DNA of 64,000 bases from Caulobacter sp. (lineage in GTDB: Bacteria; Pseudomonadota; Alphaproteobacteria; Caulobacterales; Caulobacteraceae), in NCBI RefSeq assembly GCF_017744445.1, contig NZ_JAGIBH010000013.1, positions 62,001-126,000 on the forward strand, in the 5' to 3' direction. The notes below the pieces were generated by a model. The model saw nothing but the letters and a program-made list of their open reading frames with translations, was not told the origin of the DNA and did no database searches. A program made the position numbers and the translations under genes. Each line of letters begins with the position of its first letter. Within the stretch, counting starts at the first letter, position 1. Shown here piece by piece: positions 1 to 7,530 of the stretch.

Positions 1-198
1 CTGACGCGTTCGGGCGGGCCGTTCCTGCTGGGCGAGTGGTCGATCGCCGACGCCTTCTGGACGCCGGTGGCGACGCGCTTCCGCACCTACCAGATCCAGC
101 TGGCGGACTACGGCGACGCCGGCGCGGCCCAGGCCTATGCCGATCGCTTGCTGCAGACCCCCGAGTTCCTGGAGTGGGAGCGCGCCGCAAAAGCCTAG
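1..198 (+). CDS. Glutathione S-transferase family protein, C-terminal end (5' truncated)
   Basis: This is the last 65 codons of a gene that enters from the left edge in frame 1 and ends at TAG 196-198. The peptide contains FLLGEWSIADAFWTPVATRF, which matches the segment of the GST C-terminal all-helical domain where the conserved 'SIADA' N-capping box and hydrophobic staple sit. A final helix ending LEWERAAKA follows. The thiol-binding thioredoxin-like half lies outside the window, so substrate class cannot be judged. It would be a cytoplasmic, probably dimeric enzyme that conjugates glutathione to electrophiles. It ends 15 bp from the stop of the convergent VOC gene. Confidence 0.8.
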   Translation: MTRSGGPFLLGEWSIADAFWTPVATRFRTYQIQLADYGDAGAAQAYADRLLQTPEFLEWERAAKA

Positions 199-212
199 CG
201 GCGCGTGGCCGG

Positions 213-587
213 CTAGATCGGCTGGCCGACATCAATGCGGTTGCCGTCCAGGTCGGCGAAGACGAAGGCCCGCAGGCCATAGTCCTTGTCGGTTAGCGAC
301 TTGATGATCCGCACGCCGGCCGCGACCAGGTGGCCGTGCAGCGCGTCGACGTCGTCGACGATCAGATGGGCGATGTTGGCCGTCGAGGGCCTGTGGTCCT
401 TGACCAAGCTCAGATGCAGCTCGGCGCCGTCCTTCTCCAGGATCATGAAGCCGACCGGCGAGCCGTTTTCGAATGTCTTCGAGAAGCCCAGGACGTCTCG
501 GTAGAAGGCATACGCGGCCTGGATGTCACGCGTGAAGGCTGACGCGGCCAGGCGGCCGAACGTGATGTTCGAGGTCGATGAGGTCAT
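213..587 (-). CDS. VOC family (glyoxalase/bleomycin-resistance/dioxygenase superfamily) protein
   Basis: A single-domain protein of about 124 residues with the beta-alpha-beta-beta-beta pattern of the vicinal oxygen chelate fold. It reads FTRDIQAAYAFYRDVLGFSK near the N-terminus (the usual 'yxdvLGf' entry) and ends with FADLDGNRIDVGQPI, where the 'DPdGn.iel' metal-site strand normally lies. Metal ligands are not all obvious, so it may be an enzyme or a binding protein. I chose the ATG at 587 (MTSSTSN), which is preceded by AGGGAGA. The longer frame up to 671 adds a low-complexity Pro/Arg stretch without a ribosome site. The substrate is unknown. Confidence 0.75.
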   Translation of the reverse strand: MTSSTSNITFGRLAASAFTRDIQAAYAFYRDVLGFSKTFENGSPVGFMILEKDGAELHLSLVKDHRPSTANIAHLIVDDVDALHGHLVAAGVRIIKSLTDKDYGLRAFVFADLDGNRIDVGQPI

Positions 588-697
588 CGCTCGCGGTCTC
601 CCTGAGGGACGGGGCAGGGGCGGCGGTGCGCATGCCCGATGTGGAGCGGTGTCCGCCGCCACATCTGCCACAGGGAGACCTTGAGGACTAGACCGGT

Positions 698-1156
698 CTA
701 GAGCCCTGTCGGCGCGCCGTTCTCGATCGGCGGGGCCTTGCAGCGGCCGGCGCGGGCTTGGACCACGTACAGCAGGGCGCGGCCCTGGGCGAAGGCGCTG
801 TGCTCGGCCAGCGGGTTGGTGGGCTGGCCGGTGGTCAGGCTCAGCGCTTGCTCACCGCTGCCGGCGGCGGACTGGCCCAGCGAGGCCTGGTTCCACTTGC
901 TGAGCTGCGCGGCGCAGGCGGCGACCACGGCGTCGGCCACGACCTCGGCGCTATCGCGCGAACCGGCCAGGCTGTAGGCCCAGCGGCGCGTGCACTCCTC
1001 GACCGGCATCGACGGATCGGCCGCGGCTGTGGCGCCCGGCGCGGTCTTGAAGTCGGCGCAGATCTTGGGGTTGGCCATCGTGTCGTGGCCGTTCTCGCAC
1101 GCGGCGAGGCCGAGGGTGGCGAGGGCCAGGGCGGCCATCACGGGCTTGCGGATCAT
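698..1156 (-). CDS. Small putative lipoprotein of unknown function
   Basis: A 152-residue protein with a signal peptide of positive start, hydrophobic core and the lipobox LAAC (MIRKPVMAALALATLGLAAC), so Cys20 is the likely lipidated residue. The mature part is small and contains several cysteines (ICADF, EECTRRW, VAACAAQ, GRCKAP), which could form periplasmic disulfides. I recognise no enzyme motif. It is followed on the same strand by nothing close and preceded 21 bp upstream by the glycine-zipper gene, so the two envelope proteins could be co-transcribed from the promoter before 1666. Confidence 0.65.
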   Translation of the reverse strand: MIRKPVMAALALATLGLAACENGHDTMANPKICADFKTAPGATAAADPSMPVEECTRRWAYSLAGSRDSAEVVADAVVAACAAQLSKWNQASLGQSAAGSGEQALSLTTGQPTNPLAEHSAFAQGRALLYVVQARAGRCKAPPIENGAPTGL

Positions 1157-1177
1157 CGTCTGGATTTCCGTTGGTTC

Positions 1178-1666
1178 TTAGCGGGGGCAGATCTGGACGG
1201 CGCGCGAGCTGAGGCGGCCGCGGTCGTCATAGTAGGAGATCGTCGCGTCGCGGCACGAACCGCCGGACGGCGTGGTGTTCGACACCTGCTGGAAGGTCCC
1301 GTTCTGGACCGTGCCGCTGGCGACCGGATTGCCCATGTGGTCGTAGTAGACCTGACGGACGGGCGCGGGTTGAGCCGGCTGGTACGACGCGCCGCGCGGG
1401 CTGGAGCTGTAATAGGCCGTGCGGGTGCGATGGCAGCCGCTCTTGCCGATCTCGCGGCCGACCAGTGCGCCGCCGACGCCGCCGATCAGCAGACCGCCGC
1501 CGCCCTTGGAGATCGCGTTGCCGACCAGGGCGCCGCCCAGGCCGCCGATGACGGTGCCGGTGGCCTTGCGGCTGCGGCAGGACGCGGCGTTCGCGTCGGT
1601 GGGCGCCATCATGGCGGGCAGGGCCATGGCGCCGACGGCCAGGCTGATAATGATGAGACGGGGCAT
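1178..1666 (-). CDS. Glycine-zipper 2TM-type envelope protein
   Basis: A 162-residue exported protein. It has a signal peptide ending near PTDANA, then a glycine-zipper region (residues ~37-72) with two GG-rich hydrophobic stretches, GTVIGGLGGALVGNAI and LLIGGVGGALVGREIG, the pattern of the 17-kDa/Gly-zipper_2TM family. The C-terminal half is Tyr/Ser rich (RQVYYDHMGNPV, ISYYDDRGRLSS) and holds paired cysteines. Such proteins associate with the outer membrane or periplasmic face, and their role is generally unknown. The start ATG is preceded by GAGGATCAC. It lies 72 bp downstream, tail side, of the wHTH/TPR regulator and could be read from the same strand. Confidence 0.7.
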   Translation of the reverse strand: MPRLIIISLAVGAMALPAMMAPTDANAASCRSRKATGTVIGGLGGALVGNAISKGGGGLLIGGVGGALVGREIGKSGCHRTRTAYYSSSPRGASYQPAQPAPVRQVYYDHMGNPVASGTVQNGTFQQVSNTTPSGGSCRDATISYYDDRGRLSSRAVQICPR

Positions 1667-1738
1667 GTGATCCTCGCCGGTTAAGGTCCCTCGGGGCTCT
1701 CAACGCGTCTCGTCGGCAGAAGGATGCAGAACTGTCGT

Positions 1739-3325
1739 CTAGGCGACTTGGTAGTCGGGCCGGGTCCTGGTCTCGCGCCAGTAGGCGGCCAGGCCCAGCG
1801 CCTCGGTCAACTGGGCGAAGCGGGCATCGTCGCGCATCCCCGCCGTGGACGGGAAGAACAGGAAGTTGGTCCGGCGATCGGCCAGCGGCGTGAAGGTTTT
1901 CTGGCGCATCTCGAACCGGATGTCGGGCACCACGAAGCCTTGCCCAAAGAAGTAGGCCTGGGCGATCTCGAAGGCCGTCTCGGTCCGCCCCAGCGCGGAA
2001 GCGAACTGGACGGCGTTCTCGGCATGACCCGCGCCGGCGCGGGCCGAAGCTCGGATGCGCTCGACGGCCTCATCAATGTCAGCCGGGGCGCCGCTGACCA
2101 TACCCTTGGCGACCTGGCGGATGAGCTGGAAGTTGCTCTCCTCGACGGTCTCGGGACGACCTTCCAGATTGTCGACCTTGGCCAGGGCCTCGCGGGCGCG
2201 GCCGGTGTAGAGCAGGAGGTGGAAGTGGGTGAACCACACCGCGAAGTGGGTGGGGTACATCGACACGGCCCGCTCGATCGCCCGGTCGGCCTCCTGCAAC
2301 CGTCCCGCCGACCACAGGGCCTGGACCTGGCGCTGCACGCGGCCGGGCGTGGGGTTGTTGGCGTTGTCGACCTTGTCGTGGATCGCAGCGCTCTCGCGCC
2401 AGCGTCCGACCGCGCCCAGCACCTCGGCCAACATCATGCGGGCGGGGAGGTTTTCGGGATGGTCCTTGATCAGATCGCGTAAGGATTGCTCGGCCCAGGC
2501 CCAGCGGCGCAGGCCTGGCTCCAGCAGGATGAGCGCCGCCCGCGCGTTCGGATCGCCGGGATGGAGCGCTTCGGCCCTTCGCGCGGCTTCGCGGGCCCGG
2601 GCGGTCAGGTCGGCCTGCATCTGGGGCGAACGGCGCTGAACAGCGGCGGCGTAGACAAAGGCTAGCACGCCCCAGGCGATCTCGTCCTCGGGACTGAGCT
2701 CAACGGCGCGCTTGAGCAGGCCGATGGCCTGGTCGTTGCTCTCGGCCGTGCCCTGTTCCAGGGCGGTGGTGGCCTGGACGATCAGCGGCATGACGTCGGG
2801 CTTGGCGGGCTTGAGCCAGCGGCGGCCCAGCAGCGCGCCGGCGCCGATCGCGACGACGCTGGCCGCGCCGCCGGCGAGCAGCAGGCGACGGTCGGGGCGG
2901 GCACGGGCCTTTGCGGCCGTTTCGGCCTGGCCCTCGACCAACAGCCGATATCCGACCTTGGTGATGGTCTCGATGCGGAAGGCGCCGGTTTCGTCAGCCA
3001 GGCGGCGCAGGCGCGAGATCACCCGGTTGATGGCGTCCTCGCCGACGATGCGGCCCGACCAGCAGCGGACGGTCAGGTCGTCACGACTGACGATCGCGCC
3101 CTTGGCGTCGGCCAGGGCGACCAGCACCTGCATGACGCGAGGCTCCAGCATGGTCTCGTGGCCGTCAGCCTCGATGACCTGGCGCAGGGAAGGGCGCACC
3201 GAAACGTCGCCGACCACGAAGTCGGGCGCGCGCGCCAGATCGATCGGCTTTTGGTCGTCTCCCAACGCGCGTTCCCCGAGCACATCGTCGAGCTTCGCCT
3301 TACCGCGTCTTGGTCGGCGTTTCAT
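1739..3325 (-). CDS. CadC-like transcriptional regulator: winged-helix DNA-binding domain, membrane segment, TPR region
   Basis: A 528-residue protein. Residues ~36-132 form an OmpR/PhoB-type winged helix, with the tell-tale EPRVMQVLVALADAKGAIVS recognition region and ITKVGYRLL wing. One hydrophobic segment follows at ~147-165 (LLLAGGAASVVAIGAGALLG). From ~185 to ~490 are helical TPR-like repeats (for example 'AVELSPEDEIAWGVLAFVYA'). There is no receiver domain, so this is the one-component CadC/ToxR design: the cytoplasmic DNA-binding part is tethered to the membrane and signals come from the other side. It is divergent from the membrane protein gene at 3417 (91 bp between starts), which is a likely target. 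Confidence 0.8.
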   Translation of the reverse strand: MKRRPRRGKAKLDDVLGERALGDDQKPIDLARAPDFVVGDVSVRPSLRQVIEADGHETMLEPRVMQVLVALADAKGAIVSRDDLTVRCWSGRIVGEDAINRVISRLRRLADETGAFRIETITKVGYRLLVEGQAETAAKARARPDRRLLLAGGAASVVAIGAGALLGRRWLKPAKPDVMPLIVQATTALEQGTAESNDQAIGLLKRAVELSPEDEIAWGVLAFVYAAAVQRRSPQMQADLTARAREAARRAEALHPGDPNARAALILLEPGLRRWAWAEQSLRDLIKDHPENLPARMMLAEVLGAVGRWRESAAIHDKVDNANNPTPGRVQRQVQALWSAGRLQEADRAIERAVSMYPTHFAVWFTHFHLLLYTGRAREALAKVDNLEGRPETVEESNFQLIRQVAKGMVSGAPADIDEAVERIRASARAGAGHAENAVQFASALGRTETAFEIAQAYFFGQGFVVPDIRFEMRQKTFTPLADRRTNFLFFPSTAGMRDDARFAQLTEALGLAAYWRETRTRPDYQVA

Positions 3326-3416
3326 CAGGCAATCATCGGTTCGCCGTCCTGTCCATCAGGCGACCTCGCTGCGATCCCGACCGCCAACAGCCAAGGCGGC
3401 CAGGAGACCAGACGAC

Positions 3417-4160
3417 ATGCCCATCGATATCGCCATTTCCCCGAGGACGGCCTCCGAGCGGAAGCTTTCCGGCGAGCGGGTGTTCTTCACCGCCCTGGCC
3501 GCCAGCATGCTGCTGGCCGTGCTGATCGGCTTTGGCCGCACCTACTACTTCCGCGCCTTCCTGCCGCCGCAGCCGGCGGTGCTGCCGCCCTCCGCCCTGG
3601 TGCATGTTCATGCCGCGCTGTTCAGCGCCTGGATCGTGCTATTCATGGTCCAGGTCGGCTTCGTGGCGGCGGGGCGGCGCGACCTGCATATGAAGCTGGG
3701 CCTGGTCGGCCTGCCCACCGTGCTGGCCATGATCGTGGTCGGGACCCTGACCGGCCTGAACCTCTCCAAGCGGCTGGCGGGCATGCCGTTTGATCCGTTC
3801 ATGATGATGGCGCTGCCGCTGATCTCCATGGTCGGCTGTTCGGGCCTGTTCCTGAGCGCCCTGGCCCTGCGGCGCACGCCTGGCGCCCACAAGCGGCTGA
3901 TGATCCTGGGCATGGCCGCCATGATCGGCGCGGCCTTCGCTCGCATGCCGTTCATCCCGTTCCTGATCGGGGCGTTCTTCCTGCCCAACATCTACACGGT
4001 GGCGCTGCTGGCCTGGGACGTGGTTAGCGATCGGCGACCGCATCGCGCGACGTTGGCGGGCGGGGTGGTGGTCCTGGGCGCGACCGTCGGCATCCTGTTC
4101 GTCTGGCAAAACCCGCTGTGGCTGGCCTTCGCCAAGTGGGCCTCAGCGCTGGTGAGCTAA
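3417..4160 (+). CDS. Polytopic membrane protein of unknown function
   Basis: 247 residues with six or seven predicted hydrophobic segments. An N-terminal anchor (VFFTALAASMLLAVLIGFG) is followed by VHVHAALFSAWIVLFMVQVG, whose paired His residues could be haem or metal ligands, and a later histidine, APGAHKRLMILG. The pattern resembles small cytochrome-b561/DUF2306-like proteins, but I cannot assign a family. I chose the ATG at 3417, preceded by a GGCGGCCAGGAGA stretch. The open frame reaches back to 2712 only because it runs antisense through the neighbouring regulator. Its divergent partner, a membrane-tethered wHTH regulator, suggests it is regulated in response to an envelope or metabolic signal. 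Confidence 0.65.
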   Translation: MPIDIAISPRTASERKLSGERVFFTALAASMLLAVLIGFGRTYYFRAFLPPQPAVLPPSALVHVHAALFSAWIVLFMVQVGFVAAGRRDLHMKLGLVGLPTVLAMIVVGTLTGLNLSKRLAGMPFDPFMMMALPLISMVGCSGLFLSALALRRTPGAHKRLMILGMAAMIGAAFARMPFIPFLIGAFFLPNIYTVALLAWDVVSDRRPHRATLAGGVVVLGATVGILFVWQNPLWLAFAKWASALVS

Positions 4161-4269
4161 GCCGCGACCTATCGTCTCGGATTCACGATTAAGCCGGATT
4201 CACCAAGCCTGGGGACCTGGCCTTAACCATGTCGCGCCATCGTGGACTGGAATGGGACTGGAGGGGCGG

Positions 4270-5721
4270 ATGGCAAAGCACGTGGAAACCCTGGTGATCG
4301 GCGGTGGTCCGGCCGGGCTGACGACCGCCTATACCCTGGCCAAGGCCGGCCGCGGCGTGACCGTGCTGGAGATGGATCCGACCTATGTCGGCGGCATCAG
4401 CCGCACGGTCGACTACAAGGGCTTCAAGGTCGACATCGGCGGCCATCGCTTTGCGTCGAAGAGCCAGGAGATCGTCGACCTCTGGAACGAGATCCTGCCC
4501 GATGGCCTGGTCGACCGCCCCGCTCTGTCGCGCATCTATTATCGCGAGAAGTTCTACGCCTATCCGCTGAAGGCCTTCGAGGCCCTGGCCAATCTGGGCG
4601 TCTGGACTGCGGCCAAGTGCACGGCCTCGTTCGGCTGGGCCAAGCTGAACCCGATCACCGCGCCGACCACCTTCCACCAGTGGGTGCGCAACCAGTTCGG
4701 CGAGACGCTGTTCTCGATCTTCTTCAAGACCTACGCCGAGAAGGTGTGGGGCATGAGCTGCGACGAGATCTCGGCCGACTGGGCTGGCCAGCGCATCAAG
4801 GGCCTGCACCTGGGCGCGGCGATCCTCGACGGGCTCAAGCGTTCGCCCAAGGCCCCGACCGAAAGCTTCCGCTATCCCCGCAAGGGTCCCGGCATGATGT
4901 GGGACGCCTGCGCCGACAAGATCACCGCCCTGGGCGGCGAAGTCCGCCTGGGCCGCAAGGTCGACGGGCTGCACTACGACAAGCTGGCCAAGATCTGGAC
5001 CGTCAGCGTCACCTGCGCCGACGGCAAGAAAGAGATCTGGACCGCCAACGACGTGGTTTCCTCGGCCCCGATCCGCGAGCTGATGCAGTCGGTGTCGCCC
5101 ACGCCGATCAGCGTCTTCCACGCTGGCGAGCTGATGTATCGCGACTTCATCACCGTAGCGCTGATCGGCAAGCCCAAGAAGGCGCTGTCGGACAGCTCGA
5201 TCTACATCCACGATCCGTCGGTGAAGGCCGGGCGGGTGCAGAACTTCCGCGCGTGGTCCTCGGAGATGATCCCTGACGAGACCTCGACGTGCCTTGGCCT
5301 GGAGTATTTCTGCTTCGAGGGCGATGGCCTGTGGGTCACCTCGGACGAGGACCTGGTCGCCATAGCCAAGCGCGAGATCGGCAAGATCGGCCTGATGGAT
5401 CCGGCCGATGTCAGGGACGCCTGCGTGGTGCGCCAGCACAAGGCCTATCCCGTCTATGACGACGCTTATGCCGAGCACATCAAGATGATCCGCCTGGATC
5501 TGAAGATGCACTTCCCGGGTCTGCACCTGGTGGGCCGCAACGGCATGCACAAGTACAATAACCAGGACCACGCCATGATGACAGGCGTCCTGACGGCCGA
5601 GAACATCGTCGCTGGCGAGGCTATCCACGATGTGTGGGAGGTCAGCGACGAGGCCGGCGTCTCGGGCGTGCGTGAAGCCCTGGGGAGCCTGCGGCCGGTT
5701 GCCGAGAAGGTCGCGGCCTAA
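4270..5721 (+). CDS. FAD-dependent oxidoreductase of the amine oxidase / UDP-galactopyranose mutase-like superfamily
   Basis: 483 residues. The N-terminus is a dinucleotide-binding motif, LVIGGGPAGLTTAYTLAKAG, followed by the acidic end of strand 2 (VLEMDPTYVGG), so FAD is held by a Rossmann fold. The next segment, DIGGHRFASKS, resembles the GG-H loop of UDP-galactopyranose mutase and protoporphyrinogen-oxidase-like enzymes. The C-terminus has GLHLVGRNGMHKYNNQDHAM, corresponding to the FAD-binding 'G.hlvGrng' segment of mutase-like proteins. The role is probably in sugar-nucleotide or isoprenoid-linked glycan modification, but the substrate is unknown. GGAGGGG at 4260-4266 sits just before the ATG at 4270, which is preferred to the ATG at 4252. 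Confidence 0.75.
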   Translation: MAKHVETLVIGGGPAGLTTAYTLAKAGRGVTVLEMDPTYVGGISRTVDYKGFKVDIGGHRFASKSQEIVDLWNEILPDGLVDRPALSRIYYREKFYAYPLKAFEALANLGVWTAAKCTASFGWAKLNPITAPTTFHQWVRNQFGETLFSIFFKTYAEKVWGMSCDEISADWAGQRIKGLHLGAAILDGLKRSPKAPTESFRYPRKGPGMMWDACADKITALGGEVRLGRKVDGLHYDKLAKIWTVSVTCADGKKEIWTANDVVSSAPIRELMQSVSPTPISVFHAGELMYRDFITVALIGKPKKALSDSSIYIHDPSVKAGRVQNFRAWSSEMIPDETSTCLGLEYFCFEGDGLWVTSDEDLVAIAKREIGKIGLMDPADVRDACVVRQHKAYPVYDDAYAEHIKMIRLDLKMHFPGLHLVGRNGMHKYNNQDHAMMTGVLTAENIVAGEAIHDVWEVSDEAGVSGVREALGSLRPVAEKVAA

Positions 5722-5723
5722 AA

Positions 5724-5891
5724 CTAGGCCGTGATTCCATGCACGGGGGCCTGAGGCGCCTCGGCCGCGTCCTTGCCTTCGGTCAGACGCCCGAAGCTCC
5801 AGCACACGAAGTGCACCAGCGCGTCGGCCAGGCCGACCATGGCCGCCAGCACGAACAGGCTGGTCATCAGCAGGATCACCACGACGGACAT
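5724..5891 (-). CDS. Small membrane protein, 55 residues
   Basis: A short reading frame I translated directly. It starts at ATG 5889-5891 with AGGAGC six bases upstream and stops at TAG 5724-5726, two bases past the stop of the convergent oxidoreductase gene. The peptide begins MSVVVILLMTSLFVLAAMVG, a single hydrophobic helix of about 22 residues, followed by LADALVHFVCWSFGRLTEGK and a Pro/Ala-rich polar tail. It looks like a bona fide small inner-membrane protein: good ribosome site, clean transmembrane segment, and start facing the operator region of the sugar permease gene. No family is recognised. Divergent transcription with the permease gene suggests shared regulation. Confidence 0.6.
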   Translation of the reverse strand: MSVVVILLMTSLFVLAAMVGLADALVHFVCWSFGRLTEGKDAAEAPQAPVHGITA

Positions 5892-5943
5892 GTTTTGCTC
5901 CTATCCCGCTGAGGACAGCGGGGATGGGGCAAACAGGTTCCAA

Positions 5944-5957
5944 TGGTACCGCTAACA
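5944..5957. promoter_or_regulatory. Candidate LacI-family operator (near-palindrome)
   Basis: TGGTACCGCTAACA is a 14-bp imperfect dyad of the TGGTAGCGCTAACA type recognised by LacI-family sugar repressors in Caulobacter and related bacteria. It lies between the divergent small-membrane-protein gene and the FHS sugar permease gene. Assignment rests on motif resemblance only. Confidence 0.4.
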
Positions 5958-5982
5958 ATCGTGGAAAAACCACGACTATGGT

Positions 5983-5996
5983 TGACAACGTTGTCA
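5983..5996. promoter_or_regulatory. Perfect 14-bp palindrome overlapping a TTGACA box; candidate sugar-repressor operator
   Basis: TGACAACGTTGTCA is a perfect palindrome with the CG centre typical of LacI-family operators. The TTGACA at 5982-5987, a possible -35 element, overlaps its left half, so a bound repressor would occlude the promoter. It lies 107 bp before the permease start. Confidence 0.5.
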
Positions 5997-6102
5997 CGCT
6001 TCCGGTGAATGGCGCGTCCGCGAAAAGACGGACTCAACAACATCGTCGCTTAGGGAGTGGTGGAGTGATTGCGGTGAAATACAGCCTCGAGGGCGCCGTC
6101 CG

Positions 6103-7458
6103 ATGACCGACGCCGCGATCGCGAAGACCACGACAAAAGGCAACGGCGTCAAGCTGGCCGTCATATATGTGACCTGCCTGTTCTTCATCTGGGCGCTGGT
6201 CACCAACCTGCTCGACCCGCTGCTGAAGACCTTCAAGACCGTCTTCACCCTGACCCCTGTCGAGGCCAGCCTGACGGGCTTTGCCTTCTTCATCGCCTAC
6301 GGGATCATGTCGCTGCCGTCGGCGGCGTTCCTCTCCAAGCTGGGCTACGCCAAGTCGGTGATGGTCGGCCTGGGCGGCATCGTCGCCGGCTGCTTCATCG
6401 CCATCGCCGCGGCCAAGCTGCATACCTTCGGCATCTTCCTGGTCGGCCTGTTCGTCATGGCCTCGGGCGTGACCCTGCTGCAGGTGGCCGCCAACCCGCT
6501 GATCGCCTCGATGGGCAAGCCCGAAGAGTCGTCGTTCCGCTTGAACCTGTCGCAAGCGTTCAACTCGCTGGGCGCGGCCTGCGGCCTGTGGTTCGGCGCC
6601 AACTTCCTGCTCAAGGGCGAGATCTTCACCAAGGACGTCGTGATCACCCAGGCCATGCGCGAGCAGGCTCTGGGCTTCGTCTCGAACGTCTATCTGGCCA
6701 TCGGCGTGGGCCTGGCCCTGTTCATCCTGCTGATCTTCCTGGTCCGCCAGAAGATCACCGACGCCGCCCCGAAGACTGGCCACCTGGTCAACCCGTTCAC
6801 GGCCCTGACCTCGAAGTGGGCGAACCTGGGCGCGATCGGCATCTTCCTGTACGTCGGCGCGGAAGTCGCGATCTCGCTGCACCTGCTGCTGTTCCTGGAG
6901 CAGTCGCGCATCCTGGACATCCCGTCCGAGCAAGCCGGCAAGCTGACCACCTTCTACATGGTCTTCGCCATGATCGGCCGCTTCGCCGGCTCGGCCCTGC
7001 TGCGGAAGATCAAGGACTACGCCCTGCTGACCGCCGTGGCCGTCGGCGCCATCGCCCTGTGCCTGGTCGTCATCCTGACCAAGGACATGACCCCCAGCGC
7101 CCACGCCGGCACGGTGAACCTGCTGCTGGCCTCGGCGCCGGTGACCAGCGGCCTGATCCCGGCCTTCGCGGCCCTGCTGGTCGGCCTGTTCAACTCGATC
7201 ATGTTCCCGACGATCTTCACCCTGACCCTGCAGCGTTCGTCGGCCCCGACCTCGGCGACCTCGGGCCTGCTGTGCATGGCCATCGTCGGCGGCGCCTTCC
7301 TGCCGCTGGCCTTCGCCAAGATCGAGGAGCTGACCGGCTCGATCTCGATGGGCTTCATCGCCCCGCTGGTCTGCTACGTCTACGTCCTGTGGTTCGCGAT
7401 CGTGGCCAAGAAGGCCCCGACCCACGAGATCGAGGAAGGCGTGGCCGGCGGCCACTAA
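6103..7458 (+). CDS. FHS-family sugar/H+ symporter (glucose/galactose/fucose permease type)
   Basis: 451 residues and about 12 transmembrane helices, of the FHS branch of the major facilitator superfamily (FucP, GluP). Diagnostic segments are FFIWALVTNLLDPLLKTFK in TM1, the TM2 region 'FAFFIAYGIMSLPSAAFLSKLGYAKSV' in part (FFIAYGIMSLP), and QVAANPLIASMGKPEESSFR with the FHS-typical Asn-Pro and the NLSQAFNSLG motif. It imports a hexose or related sugar across the inner membrane. The two LacI-type palindromes upstream suggest sugar-induced expression. A strong intrinsic terminator follows the stop. The sugar transported cannot be fixed from sequence alone. Confidence 0.85.
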   Translation: MTDAAIAKTTTKGNGVKLAVIYVTCLFFIWALVTNLLDPLLKTFKTVFTLTPVEASLTGFAFFIAYGIMSLPSAAFLSKLGYAKSVMVGLGGIVAGCFIAIAAAKLHTFGIFLVGLFVMASGVTLLQVAANPLIASMGKPEESSFRLNLSQAFNSLGAACGLWFGANFLLKGEIFTKDVVITQAMREQALGFVSNVYLAIGVGLALFILLIFLVRQKITDAAPKTGHLVNPFTALTSKWANLGAIGIFLYVGAEVAISLHLLLFLEQSRILDIPSEQAGKLTTFYMVFAMIGRFAGSALLRKIKDYALLTAVAVGAIALCLVVILTKDMTPSAHAGTVNLLLASAPVTSGLIPAFAALLVGLFNSIMFPTIFTLTLQRSSAPTSATSGLLCMAIVGGAFLPLAFAKIEELTGSISMGFIAPLVCYVYVLWFAIVAKKAPTHEIEEGVAGGH

Positions 7459-7494
7459 GCCTCTCGAAGGACTTCAAAGAACTACCTGCAAGCA

Positions 7495-7529
7495 CCCCCG
7501 GGAGGCACGTCTTCCCGGGGGATTTTTTT
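7495..7529 (+). terminator. Rho-independent terminator of the sugar permease gene
   Basis: Nine-base perfect stem CCCCCGGGA (7495-7503) and TCCCGGGGG (7513-7521) around a 9-base loop, followed by A and seven T residues (7523-7529). It sits 36 bp after the permease stop and one base before the stop of the convergent efflux gene. The T tract is on the plus strand only, so it serves mainly the permease transcript. Confidence 0.92.
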
Positions 7530-7530
7530 G

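Noticed and set aside
2712..3416. Upstream extension of the membrane-protein frame
   Set aside because: It runs antisense through the wHTH regulator. The ATG at 3417 has a ribosome site and begins a normal membrane protein.
4189..5997. 602-codon minus-strand frame opposite the FAD oxidoreductase
   Set aside because: Arg/Gly/Ala-rich antisense frame; the plus strand encodes clear FAD-binding motifs.
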